Source of the DNA: Marinicauda algicola
GTDB lineage: Bacteria; Pseudomonadota; Alphaproteobacteria; Caulobacterales; Maricaulaceae
Direction of reading: 5' to 3'
Length of the DNA: 64,000 nucleotides
NCBI RefSeq assembly: GCF_017161425.1
Contig: NZ_CP071057.1
Span: 62,001 to 126,000, forward strand
Shown: piece after piece, positions 1 to 7,830 of the stretch
Layout of the letters: each line of letters starts with the position of its first letter
How positions within the stretch are numbered: position 1 is the first letter of the stretch
Program-made: the position numbers and the translations under genes
The notes under the pieces: generated by a model
Told to the model about the DNA's origin: nothing
Database searches by the model: none
What the model saw: the letters and a program-made list of their open reading frames with translations, nothing else

Positions 1-582
1 GCCGCGCTCGCGCAAGCCCGCCTGGCGGCCCTGCTCGAGGAAGCCGGGGGGCAGGTGGAGCTCGTCTTCACGGGAGCGGAGCGCGACCGCTACGGGCGTG
101 CGCCGGTTCATGCCGAGTACGCGGCGCCCGGCGGCCGGGTCTGGATCCAGGGCGTGATGGTGTCGGAGGGCCTGCTCGTCGTCGCGAGCCGGGCCGACAA
201 CCGGGCGCGCGCCGGCGCGCTGCTCGCGCTCGAGCAGCAGGCGCGGGAGGCGCGCGAAGGCGGCTGGGGCAGCGGGGCGTTCGCCGTGCGCGCCCCCGAT
301 CCGAACGCGCTCGCCCAGGTGCTCGACAGCTTCCAGATCGTGGAAGGACGGGTGATCGATGTCGGCTCGGCCCGTTCGGGACGGCTCTACATCAATTTCG
401 GGCTCGACTGGCGCACCGACTTCACGGTCTCGATCCGCGAGGACGCGCTCGAGCGCTTCGAGGGGATCGATCTCGCCGGCCTGGAGGGGCGCACGATCCG
501 GGTGCGCGGCTGGCTCTACCGCGAGAACGGTCCGATGATGGCCATCGACCATCCCGAAGCGATAGAGGTCCTCGGCGACTGA
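1..582 (+). CDS. Thermonuclease-family-like protein, 3' part only
   Basis: The reading frame is open from the first base, so the start lies outside the window; an internal GTG at 55 is not a convincing start. The visible 193 residues end in a beta-rich stretch (about the last 75 residues) with the pattern VxGRVxDVG...LYxNFGxDWRTDFTVxI...GRxIRVRGWL. This pattern is seen in the C-terminal half of alphaproteobacterial proteins annotated as thermonuclease/SNase-like. No catalytic residues fall in the visible part, so nuclease activity cannot be judged. The gene is convergent with rpoH, with only 6 nt between the stops. Confidence 0.55.
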   Translation, partial: AALAQARLAALLEEAGGQVELVFTGAERDRYGRAPVHAEYAAPGGRVWIQGVMVSEGLLVVASRADNRARAGALLALEQQAREAREGGWGSGAFAVRAPDPNALAQVLDSFQIVEGRVIDVGSARSGRLYINFGLDWRTDFTVSIREDALERFEGIDLAGLEGRTIRVRGWLYRENGPMMAIDHPEAIEVLGD

Positions 583-588
583 TCCGGC

Positions 589-1479
589 TCACTCCGCCGG
601 GATCAGCCCGGCCGCCTGCGGGTCGCCGACCGCCTCGGTGAGCGCCTTCTTCAGCTTTCCCAGCGCCTGGTGCTCGATCTGGCGCACGCGCTCCTTGGAG
701 ATGCCGAGGCGTTCGCCGAGTTTCTCCAGCGTCACCGCCTCCTCGGCGAGCCGGCGTTCGCGGATGATGAGCTGCTCGCGCGCGGTGAGCGTGGCCATCG
801 CCTCGCCGAGCCACTTGGTGCGCTTGCTGCCGTCGTGCTCGGCCATGACGCTGTCCTCCGGCGTCGGGGAGTCCGCGGCCAGGAGATCCTGCCACTCGCC
901 CTCGCCGTCCTCGGTGAAGGGGGCGTTCAGCGAGCGGTCGACGGCGGCCAGGCGCGCGGCCATCTGCTCGACATCGTCCTCGCCGACCCTGAGAGCCTGG
1001 GCGACATAGGCGCGGTTCTCCGGCGTCAGCGCGCCGGAGGAGACGTCGTTGATGAGGGCGCGCAGGCGGCGAAGATTGAAGAACAGCGATTTCTGCGCCG
1101 AGGTCGTGCCGGTGCGCACGATCGACCAGTTTCTCAGCACGTAGTCCTGGATGGAGGAGCGGATCCACCAGCTGGCATAAGTGGAAAAGCGCACCTCGCG
1201 CTCGGGCTCGAAGCGGGCGGCGGCCTGCATCAGCCCGATATTGCCTTCCGAGACGAGGTCGGGGAAGGGCAGGCCGTAATGCTTGAACTTCGCGGCCATC
1301 GCGATGACGAGGCGCATGTAGGCGGTGGTCAGCCGGTGCAGGGCCTCCTCGTCGCCCTTCTCCTTCCAGGCGACGGCGAGATCGTGCTCCTCCTCGCGTT
1401 CGAGCAGCGGGGCGTCCATCGCGGTGCGCAGGAAGTGGCGGTCGGGATCGATCGAGCGGCGGGAGGAGGCGGCGGCCAT
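589..1479 (-). CDS. rpoH: RNA polymerase sigma-32 (heat-shock) factor, RpoH2-like
   Basis: A 296-residue sigma-70 family protein that directs RNA polymerase to heat-shock or oxidative-stress promoters. Region 2 is clear, including the DLVSEGNIGLMQAAARFEP core-binding segment and the -10-reading helix around residues 98-122 (FSTYASWWIRSSIQDYVLRN). The RpoH box QKSLFFNLR at 129-137 separates it from RpoD. Region 4.2 with the helix-turn-helix LGISKERVRQIE lies near 255-270. The ATG has a GGAG 8 nt upstream. Synteny with carD and fdxA resembles the second RpoH (RpoHII) of other alphaproteobacteria; the assignment to RpoH2 rather than RpoH1 is inference. Confidence 0.95.
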   Translation of the reverse strand: MAAASSRRSIDPDRHFLRTAMDAPLLEREEEHDLAVAWKEKGDEEALHRLTTAYMRLVIAMAAKFKHYGLPFPDLVSEGNIGLMQAAARFEPEREVRFSTYASWWIRSSIQDYVLRNWSIVRTGTTSAQKSLFFNLRRLRALINDVSSGALTPENRAYVAQALRVGEDDVEQMAARLAAVDRSLNAPFTEDGEGEWQDLLAADSPTPEDSVMAEHDGSKRTKWLGEAMATLTAREQLIIRERRLAEEAVTLEKLGERLGISKERVRQIEHQALGKLKKALTEAVGDPQAAGLIPAE

Positions 1480-1587
1480 GGCATTCGCTCCGTGGTTCCG
1501 GGCTGGTGTCGATCCTCATTACGCGCGTTCGGCACGCCCGGTTCACCGTCCTGCGGACTTTATTCAGAGCGGCGAGCGCCGGACGAA

Positions 1588-1622
1588 ACGAAACCGGGCG
1601 CGGAAAGCCTCCGCGCCCGGTT
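1588..1622 (-). terminator. Intrinsic terminator after carD
   Basis: A perfect 13-bp stem (1592-1604 with 1610-1622) closes a 5-nt loop. Read leftward it is followed by a T-containing tail (GGTTTCGTTTCG). It lies 33 nt beyond the carD stop and before rpoH, so the two are probably separate transcripts. Confidence 0.7.
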
Positions 1623-1654
1623 CGTACGTCTGCATTTGGCCGAGGTTTGCGCCG

Positions 1655-2176
1655 TTACGCGGCCTTCTTGGTGGACAGCGTCTCGGCGAGCATTTCCATC
1701 GCCTTCTCGCGGTCGACCTTCTCCACCGCGGCGACCTCGCGGGCCATGCGGTCGAGCGCGCTCTCGTAGAGCTGGCGTTCGGAGTAGGAGGGCTCGGGCT
1801 GGTCCTCGGCGCGGTAGAGATCGCGCACGACCTCGGCGATCGAGATCAGGTCGCCCGAATTGATCTTGGCTTCGTATTCCTGGGCCCGGCGGCTCCACAT
1901 GGTGCGCTTGACCTTGGCCTTGCCGGTCAGGGTCTTGAGTGCGTCCTTCAGCACCGTCTCGCTGGCGAGCGGGCGCATGCCGGAGGCCACCGCCTTCGCG
2001 GTGGGAACGCGCAGGGTCATCTTGTCCTGCTCGAAGGAGACCACATAGACCTCGATGTCGAAGCCGGCGACGGTTTCCTTCTCGACGCCGATCACGCGGC
2101 CCACGCCGTGGGCCGGATAGACGATGTAGTCGCCCTTCTTGAACTTCACGTTATCGTTGGCAGTTTTCTTGGTCAT
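1655..2176 (-). CDS. carD: CarD family transcriptional regulator
   Basis: A 173-residue protein that binds RNA polymerase beta and stabilises open promoter complexes, including rRNA promoters. The N-terminal Tudor-like RNAP-interaction domain is diagnostic: KKGDYIVYPAHGVGRV, then VVSFEQDKMTLRVP. A helical C-terminal DNA-binding part follows, with the motif WSRRAQEYEAKINSGDL. I chose the ATG at 2176 (MTKKTANDN) because GAGAGGG lies just upstream; the frame stays open to an ATG at 2227, which would add 17 residues. It sits between fdxA and rpoH, as in many alphaproteobacteria. Confidence 0.93.
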   Translation of the reverse strand: MTKKTANDNVKFKKGDYIVYPAHGVGRVIGVEKETVAGFDIEVYVVSFEQDKMTLRVPTAKAVASGMRPLASETVLKDALKTLTGKAKVKRTMWSRRAQEYEAKINSGDLISIAEVVRDLYRAEDQPEPSYSERQLYESALDRMAREVAAVEKVDREKAMEMLAETLSTKKAA

Positions 2177-2345
2177 AGACACCCTCTCGTCCATCCCGTC
2201 GCGGCTCTGGTGCTCGTGTCTGGTCACGCAAAAGCAGCTGCTTCCCGCCCCGGCCTTTGAAAGCTGAAAGTGGAGCGGCGTGAAGAGCTGTCAGATCAAG
2301 AGCAGGTCCGTCTCAGGGTCCGCACATGCGGGTTTGAAGGCGGTA

Positions 2346-2374
2346 AAGGTATCACAATACTGACAAAAATTCAA
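2346..2374 (-). promoter_or_regulatory. Candidate promoter of carD
   Basis: Reading leftward, TTGAAT (2369-2374) and TACCTT (2346-2351) are separated by exactly 17 nt. They lie in the AT-richest part of the 254-bp fdxA-carD gap, about 170 nt upstream of the chosen carD start. This is by eye only. Confidence 0.35.
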
Positions 2375-2430
2375 ATGCTGCGTGCGCGAAGGCGATCTTC
2401 GCGCTCGCGGAAGCGTAAAGGCTTGGTTAA

Positions 2431-2769
2431 TCAGTCCTTTGGGGGCTCCGGAGAGAAGTACTTCTCCAGCTTGCCGGTCTCGGTCTCGAACTTCTGGTAA
2501 TCCGGCGGCGGATCCTTCTTGACCGTGATGTTCGGCCAGACCTCGGCGTATTTCGAGTTGAGCGCCAGCCACTTGCCGTCAGGGTCGTCCTCGGTGTCCG
2601 GCTTGATCGCCTCGACCGGGCATTCCGGTTCGCACACGCCGCAATCGATGCACTCGTCGGGATGGATGACGAGCATGTTCTCGCCCTCGTAGAAGCAGTC
2701 CACGGGGCAGACTTCCACGCAGTCGGTGAATTTGCAGCGAATGCAGGCATCGGTGACGATGTAGGTCAT
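2431..2769 (-). CDS. fdxA: 7Fe ferredoxin FdxA
   Basis: A 112-residue soluble electron carrier of the 7Fe-8S type. Cysteines at 9, 12, 17, 21 and 25 and the second cluster motif C40-x2-C43-x2-C46-x3-C50-P match the [3Fe-4S]/[4Fe-4S] arrangement of FdxA. The acidic C-terminal extension ([15 protein letters not shown] onwards) is typical of alpha- and actinobacterial members. Its electron partner is not apparent. The position next to carD is conserved. The TerB-like gene ends 73 nt upstream on the same strand. Confidence 0.95.
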   Translation of the reverse strand: MTYIVTDACIRCKFTDCVEVCPVDCFYEGENMLVIHPDECIDCGVCEPECPVEAIKPDTEDDPDGKWLALNSKYAEVWPNITVKKDPPPDYQKFETETGKLEKYFSPEPPKD

Positions 2770-2842
2770 CGGCCGGATCGGTCCTCGAGGTCTTGGAGAT
2801 GACAGGCGGCGGGGCGGGAGATGCGGTCTCGCGCCCGCTTTG

Positions 2843-3295
2843 TCAATGCCGCCGGGCTTCGGCGCGCTGTCTTGCCTCGGCGCGCTCGCGGTCGGTGATG
2901 GCGAGCAGGGGGCCGAGCCGGCGCAGCAGGGAGTCCTCCTCGTGAGTGCGCTCCTCGTCGGAGAGCACGACCGCCCAGAGGTCCTCCATCACCTGCAGGC
3001 GCTCCTCCTTGGGCAGGTCCTTGACCACGCGCGTGAACTGGTGGTGGTCGACCGCGCGGCTGACCAGGCCCTCGGCCGTCTGCAGGGTGGCGCGCGCCGC
3101 GTCCTCGTCCAGATCGAAGCCGCGCCGGAGAAGGCGCACGATCTGTTCGGATTCCTCGCGGGCGAAGACCCCGTCGGCGAGGGCGGCCTCCACCATCAGC
3201 GCCGCGGCGGCGGTCGCCGGTTTCATCCCGCGCGCGGCGGACTCGCGATCCTCGCTGGCGGTGAACAGGCGCTGGAGCGCGTCGAACATGGTCAT
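2843..3295 (-). CDS. TerB family protein
   Basis: A 150-residue all-helical protein of the TerB/COG4103 kind. Recognisable features are [23 protein letters not shown] near residues 30-52 (the acidic metal-binding helix region) and the mirrored segment [19 protein letters not shown] near 106-124. TerB proteins are linked to membrane stress and metal binding, but no specific role can be assigned here. Its ATG overlaps the stop of the S4-domain gene by 4 nt (ATGA), so the two are translationally coupled in the helicase operon. Confidence 0.85.
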   Translation of the reverse strand: MTMFDALQRLFTASEDRESAARGMKPATAAAALMVEAALADGVFAREESEQIVRLLRRGFDLDEDAARATLQTAEGLVSRAVDHHQFTRVVKDLPKEERLQVMEDLWAVVLSDEERTHEEDSLLRRLGPLLAITDRERAEARQRAEARRH

Positions 3296-3618
3296 CCCTC
3301 CTCGGGCGGCGGCGTCTCGATCCGGTCGAGGCGCTCATATAGCGCCCTGGCCTCCGCAGCGGGACCCCGGCGCTCACCCAGACTCAGCACGCGCACCTGC
3401 ACCGGGTCCGCGCCGCGCACGAAGACCAGCACGTCGCCGGTCATCACCCCGGCGCTGGCCCGTTCCAGGCGGCGCACCTGCCCGGCGCGCTCGATGCGCA
3501 CGCCGCCGGCCTCGATGAAGCGCGCGGCGGTCGAGCGCGACTTGAACAGGCGCGCGCGGAACAGCCAGAGATCGGCGCGCTGGCGGTCAGGGGCCTGGCC
3601 GGAAGCCAGCGCGTTCAT
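3292..3618 (-). CDS. S4-domain RNA-binding protein (Hsp15-like)
   Basis: A 108-residue protein with an N-terminal S4 RNA-binding domain: RADLWLFRARLFKSRSTAARFIEAGGVRIER at about 13-43. A charged C-terminal tail follows. The family includes Hsp15, which rescues stalled 50S subunits. I chose the ATG at 3618 because it overlaps the stop of the upstream helicase gene (ATGA) and the residues before it are arginine-rich nonsense in this frame. The gene lies between the SUV3-type helicase and TerB, a conserved alphaproteobacterial order that suggests an RNA-related role. Confidence 0.88.
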   Translation of the reverse strand: MNALASGQAPDRQRADLWLFRARLFKSRSTAARFIEAGGVRIERAGQVRRLERASAGVMTGDVLVFVRGADPVQVRVLSLGERRGPAAEARALYERLDRIETPPPEEG

Positions 3619-6335
3619 GCCGGCTTCGCCTTCGCGCCGCGCCCGCGGCGCCGGCGCCGCGACGGCTTGGCCTGGCCGGCAGGCGCGCCGGACGGCGCTG
3701 CGCCCGCCTCGCCGGCCGGCCCGCCCCCATGCGCGTGCCTGGGCTTCGCTGCCGTCTTCGGGGTGCGCGGCTTCACCGCGCGCCCGGCCGGCGCGGGCCG
3801 GTCGAGATCGAGTTCGGCCAGCTTGGCGAACGGGTTGTCGGGGACCGGGGCCGGAGCCTGCGGCGCGGTTCGCGCCCGCGTCCTCGCCTTCGCGCGCCCG
3901 CCCCACAGCTCGCCTTCGGCCTTGGCCGGATCGGCGCCCTTCTGCACGCGCTTGTAGCCCAGCGACCTCAGCACGCCGCGCAATTCCTCGACCGAGCAGC
4001 CGAGCAGGCTGGTCATCGCGTGGGTGATCGCAAAATGATGGCGGTCATGGCCCGAGCGCGCCTCGCGGATGAGGTCGGCGAGGCGTTCCAGGATATCCAG
4101 GCGCACCGCGATCTCGCCGCAGGGCTGGAAGCCGGCGGCGGCATAGTCCGCCGCGCCGCGCTCGGGTTCGACCGGGATCGACATGCGCCCCGGCGCCGCA
4201 ATCAGCGCGTCCTCGGGACGCCCGCGCGCCACCGCCTTCAGCAGCGAGGAGAGCCGGGCGGGCCTCGGCTTGACGAGGGCCGGCAGGAAGACGGCATGCT
4301 CGCCGATGCGCACGCCGGCCTTCCTCAGCTGGCGGCGCTCCTTGACCGAGAGCTGCTCGATATCGGCCGCGAGCGCGCTGCGCGCCACCGCGCCGGAGCC
4401 CTCCACGAGCCGGTAGGCGATGCCGCGGGCGAGACCCTGGATCGCCCCGTCCGCGCCGATTTCCCGGCGCAGTGCCAGCAGCGGGGCGAGCACGCTTTCC
4501 GCCTCGCGTGCGGCGAAACGTTCCAGCCGGCGCTCGGCGCGGGCCTGCGCCTCGCCGGCGCCGAGCTCGCCGCCGATCAGCGTCACGGCCGGGGCATAGA
4601 CGTCGGACGAAGGCGCGAGCCGGCCGACGGGTTCGCCCTGCCATTCGATCGTGCCGGCCTCGCACAGGCACAGGGTCTCGTCGCCGGCACGCACCAGCGC
4701 CCCGAGCCGGCGGTTGACCTCCGGGCGCACGGCGCGGATCGCGGCCTGCGCGACGGCGCGCTGGGCGAGCGGGCCGCCGGAATGGTCCGGCCGGAAGGAC
4801 AGACCCGTCAGGCGGCCGACATAATGGCCCTCCACCGTGACCTCGCCGGTGTGGTCGAGCCCGGATTGCAGGGAATCCTTCTCGCGCAGCCCCTTCATCA
4901 GCGCGCTCGTGCGCTTGTCGATGAAGCGGCCCATCAGGCGCTCGTGCAGCGCGTCGGAGAGCTGGTCCTCCACCTCGCGCGTGCGGGCGCGCCAGTACTC
5001 GGAATCCCGCGTCCAGTCCGGCCGGTTGGCGGCATAGGACCAGGTGCGCACGTGGGCGAGGCGCTGGGAGAGCGCATCCACGTCGCCGTGGGTCTTGGCG
5101 ACGCGCTCGAGCTGGGCTTCCAGCCAGCTGTCGGGCAGATGGCCCTCCGCGCTGGTGAGATAGTGGAAGACCCGCCCGACCAGACGCGCGTGCTCGTCGA
5201 TCGTCACCTTGCGGAAGTCCGGCATGCGGCAGACGTCCCACAGCCGGGCGAGGGTCCTTTGCGAGCGCACCCGCTCGCGAATGTCGGGATCGCGCGCGAG
5301 GATCTCGAGCACCTGCTCGTCGCTCGCGGTCTCCACGCGCTGCAGGGCCGGGTCGGGCGTCGGCCGGTTCAGCGAATTCCTCAGCGCCTCGAGATTGGAG
5401 AGGTCGAGATCGGTATTGCGCCAGGTGAGCCGCGTGACGGGGTCGAAATCGTGATTGACCACCTTCTCCACGATTTCCGGATCGAGCGGGCGCGCATCGG
5501 CGGTCTCCCCGAACGTGCCGTCGGACCGGAAGCGCCCGGCACGCCCGGCGATCTGGCCGATCTCGTGGGGATGGAGGCGCCGGCGGCGGCGGCCGTCGAA
5601 CTTGGTGTAGCTCGCGAAGGCGACGTGATCGACGTCCATGTTGAGGCCCATGCCGATCGCGTCGGTGGCGATCAGGTAGTCGACCTCGCCGGACTGGTAG
5701 AGCTCGACCTGCGCGTTGCGGGTGCGCGGGGACAGCGCGCCCATCACCACGGCCGCCCCGCCCCTCTGGCGCCGGATCAGCTCGGCGATCGAATAGACGT
5801 CCTCGGCGGAGAAGGCGACGATGGCCGAACGCCGCGGCAGCTTGCCGAGCTTCTTCGCGCCGGCATAGGAGAGTTCGGAGAAGCGCTCGCGATAGTCGAT
5901 GCGCGCCTCGGGCACGAGGCGCCTGATCATCGGGGCCATCGTCGCCGCGCCGAGGAACATCGTCTCCTCGCTGCCGCGCGCGTGCAGGAGCCGGTCGGTG
6001 AAGATGTGGCCGCGTTCGGGATCGGCGCAGAGCTGGATCTCGTCGATGGCGACGAAGGCGGGGCGCATGTCCATGGGCATCGCCTCGACCGTGCACACGA
6101 AATAGCGCGCATTCGCCGGGACGATCTTCTCTTCCCCGGTGACGAGCGCGACGGCGCGCTCCCCCTTCACCTTGACCACCTTGTCGTAGATCTCGCGCGC
6201 GAGCAGGCGCAGGGGCAGGCCGATCACGCCGGAGGCGCGAGCCATCATGCGCGTCAGCGCGAGGTGGGTCTTGCCGGTGTTTGTCGGGCCGAGGACGGCT
6301 GTGATCTCGCCCGGCGCGGCATCGAGGCGGGCCAT
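3615..6335 (-). CDS. SUV3-type DExH RNA helicase
   Basis: A 906-residue superfamily 2 helicase. Walker A is GPTNTGKT (near residues 16-23), motif II is DEIQ, and the second RecA domain carries ATDAIGMGLNM and QIAGRAGR (motif VI). It resembles mitochondrial SUV3 and alphaproteobacterial helicases of that group. The C-terminus ends in a low-complexity basic tail (SRRRRRGRGAKAKPA), which suggests RNA or protein tethering. I chose the ATG at 6335 (MARLDAAPG) because GGGAGG lies 7 nt upstream; the frame continues to 6362. It is first of a tightly overlapping helicase-S4-TerB operon. Confidence 0.92.
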   Translation of the reverse strand: MARLDAAPGEITAVLGPTNTGKTHLALTRMMARASGVIGLPLRLLAREIYDKVVKVKGERAVALVTGEEKIVPANARYFVCTVEAMPMDMRPAFVAIDEIQLCADPERGHIFTDRLLHARGSEETMFLGAATMAPMIRRLVPEARIDYRERFSELSYAGAKKLGKLPRRSAIVAFSAEDVYSIAELIRRQRGGAAVVMGALSPRTRNAQVELYQSGEVDYLIATDAIGMGLNMDVDHVAFASYTKFDGRRRRRLHPHEIGQIAGRAGRFRSDGTFGETADARPLDPEIVEKVVNHDFDPVTRLTWRNTDLDLSNLEALRNSLNRPTPDPALQRVETASDEQVLEILARDPDIRERVRSQRTLARLWDVCRMPDFRKVTIDEHARLVGRVFHYLTSAEGHLPDSWLEAQLERVAKTHGDVDALSQRLAHVRTWSYAANRPDWTRDSEYWRARTREVEDQLSDALHERLMGRFIDKRTSALMKGLREKDSLQSGLDHTGEVTVEGHYVGRLTGLSFRPDHSGGPLAQRAVAQAAIRAVRPEVNRRLGALVRAGDETLCLCEAGTIEWQGEPVGRLAPSSDVYAPAVTLIGGELGAGEAQARAERRLERFAAREAESVLAPLLALRREIGADGAIQGLARGIAYRLVEGSGAVARSALAADIEQLSVKERRQLRKAGVRIGEHAVFLPALVKPRPARLSSLLKAVARGRPEDALIAAPGRMSIPVEPERGAADYAAAGFQPCGEIAVRLDILERLADLIREARSGHDRHHFAITHAMTSLLGCSVEELRGVLRSLGYKRVQKGADPAKAEGELWGGRAKARTRARTAPQAPAPVPDNPFAKLAELDLDRPAPAGRAVKPRTPKTAAKPRHAHGGGPAGEAGAAPSGAPAGQAKPSRRRRRGRGAKAKPA

Positions 6336-6426
6336 CGGCGGGCCTCCCTTTGGTTTGCCCAAAGATAGGTTCGCCCGCCCCGAATATAAGCCGGTCGCTG
6401 CACCTGCCCCCGGTTCGGACGCAGCT

Positions 6427-7233
6427 TTATTCGACTTCGATTCGCGTCGCCTGGATATTGATCTTGCCGATCTGCGTGTCGGCCTGGAAGCGGACGGGCA
6501 GGTAATGGCCGTCGATGTCGGCGAGATAGATGGTCACCGGGCGGGCGGTCTCTTCCTCGGTCGGCCGGTCGCCGGGATCGTAGCCGGAGACCGGCTCCAG
6601 GAAGGCGTTGCAGACCATGGCCTCGCCGCGCCAGGCGCGGGTGCGCACGTTTTCGGTGCCGGCCTGCTCGAAGCGCAGGTCGTAGCGCGCCTTGCCGTCG
6701 AAGACGGGCAGGCGTCCGTTGCACACGCCCTCGCGCCCGACCGGCATGCCCAGCGTCATCCCCAGCAGCGCGCTGATCGGGTCGATCGCGCCCAGGCGCT
6801 CTTCCTCGCTCGCGGGTGGTTCGCCCATCGAGCCGAAGGGCGGGTCGATGTCGGGCGTCGCGACCGCCTCGGGAAAGTCGATCCCGACCGTGCGGCCCTT
6901 CTCGCTGGCGTGATTGACATGGCTGTAGCGCCAGGGCTGCAGCGCCGAGCCGGCACGGTAGCCGGTCACGCCCGCCTCGATATTGGTGTCGTCGAACCAG
7001 CGCGCGAGCCCGGCGCTCTGGAAGGTCGCCGAGGCGGAGTAGGTGCCGGTGGGATAGACCGCGCTGACCCCGATCTCGGCCACCGGAAGGACCCAGACCG
7101 AACCGGTATAGCTCAGCACGATGCGTTCGGGCACGCGGTCGAGCGCCGGGGCCGCGCCGTCGCTGCCATCGGCATCCGGGGCGGACAGTGCGGCGGCGGC
7201 GAGAAGGGCGGCGCCTGCAAGCGGTGCGATCAT
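6427..7233 (-). CDS. DUF3108 domain protein, exported
   Basis: A 268-residue protein with a short N-terminal signal-like segment (MIAPLAGAALLAAAALSAP). A beta-rich body matches the DUF3108 pattern: YTGSVWVLPVAEIGV near the start, ENVRTRAWRGEAMVCNAFLEPVSGY in the middle, and an ending IYLADIDGHYLPVRFQADTQIGKINIQATRIE. The family is probably periplasmic and has no firmly established function. It is divergent from rpmB, the usual alphaproteobacterial arrangement. Confidence 0.85.
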   Translation of the reverse strand: MIAPLAGAALLAAAALSAPDADGSDGAAPALDRVPERIVLSYTGSVWVLPVAEIGVSAVYPTGTYSASATFQSAGLARWFDDTNIEAGVTGYRAGSALQPWRYSHVNHASEKGRTVGIDFPEAVATPDIDPPFGSMGEPPASEEERLGAIDPISALLGMTLGMPVGREGVCNGRLPVFDGKARYDLRFEQAGTENVRTRAWRGEAMVCNAFLEPVSGYDPGDRPTEEETARPVTIYLADIDGHYLPVRFQADTQIGKINIQATRIEVE

Positions 7234-7315
7234 GGACCCATCAATTCCTTGTTTGCGGTCACGCTATTCCATATGGGACATGTGCGATGCTGGCTGCAAG
7301 ATGAACGCCGCGTGC

Positions 7316-7344
7316 TTGACTGCAATCACCGGCTCCGGTAACAC
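7316..7344 (+). promoter_or_regulatory. Candidate promoter of rpmB
   Basis: TTGACT (7316-7321) and TAACAC (7339-7344) are separated by 17 nt, with the -35 inside CTTGAC, as favoured in alphaproteobacteria. It ends 74 nt before the rpmB start. This is by eye only. Confidence 0.45.
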
Positions 7345-7418
7345 GCCCGCTCCCGCGCCGTGAGCCCGTTCTCGCGGCGCGTTTCAAGTTTCGAAATGAC
7401 CGATACAGGATCGAAGCC

Positions 7419-7709
7419 ATGACGCGCCGCTGCGAACTGACCGGGACCGGCCCGGTTTCGGGGAACAACGTCTCCCACGCCAACAACAAGACGAAGCGCC
7501 GCTTCCTGCCGAATCTGTGCGAGGTGACCCTCGCTTCGGAAGCCCTTGGCCGCTCCTTCCGCCTGCGCGTCGCCGCCAAGGCGCTGCGCAGCGTCGACCA
7601 TGCCGGCGGCCTGGACGCCTTCCTGCTGAAGGCGCGCAACGAGGTCCTCTCCCCGGCCGCGCTGAAGATCAAGCGCGAGCTGAAGAAGGCCGGCGAAGCC
7701 GCGGCCTAG
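7419..7709 (+). CDS. rpmB: 50S ribosomal protein L28
   Basis: A 96-residue ribosomal protein of the large subunit. The N-terminus [33 protein letters not shown] is diagnostic for L28, and the length is typical for alphaproteobacteria. It is transcribed alone from a candidate promoter at 7316-7344 and is followed by an intrinsic terminator at 7745. A divergent DUF3108 gene lies upstream. Confidence 0.98.
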   Translation: MTRRCELTGTGPVSGNNVSHANNKTKRRFLPNLCEVTLASEALGRSFRLRVAAKALRSVDHAGGLDAFLLKARNEVLSPAALKIKRELKKAGEAAA

Positions 7710-7744
7710 GCCACGCCCTTTCAACGTCCGTCCCGACGAAGACG

Positions 7745-7776
7745 ACGCCCGCCCCTGACCGGCGGGCGTTTTCTTT
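7745..7776 (+). terminator. Intrinsic terminator of rpmB
   Basis: A 9-bp perfect stem ACGCCCGCC/GGCGGGCGT (7745-7753 with 7761-7769) is followed by GTTTTCTTTT. It starts 36 nt after the rpmB stop. Confidence 0.85.
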
Positions 7777-7830
7777 TGCGCCCCCGCGCGCTAGCCTTGC
7801 CGCCGGCTCACGATACGGGGGAGGCCTTCC

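Noticed and set aside
3667-6368. Long rightward frames opposite the helicase gene (up to 879 codons)
   Set aside because: They mirror the codon bias of the real gene on the other strand and show no domain pattern.
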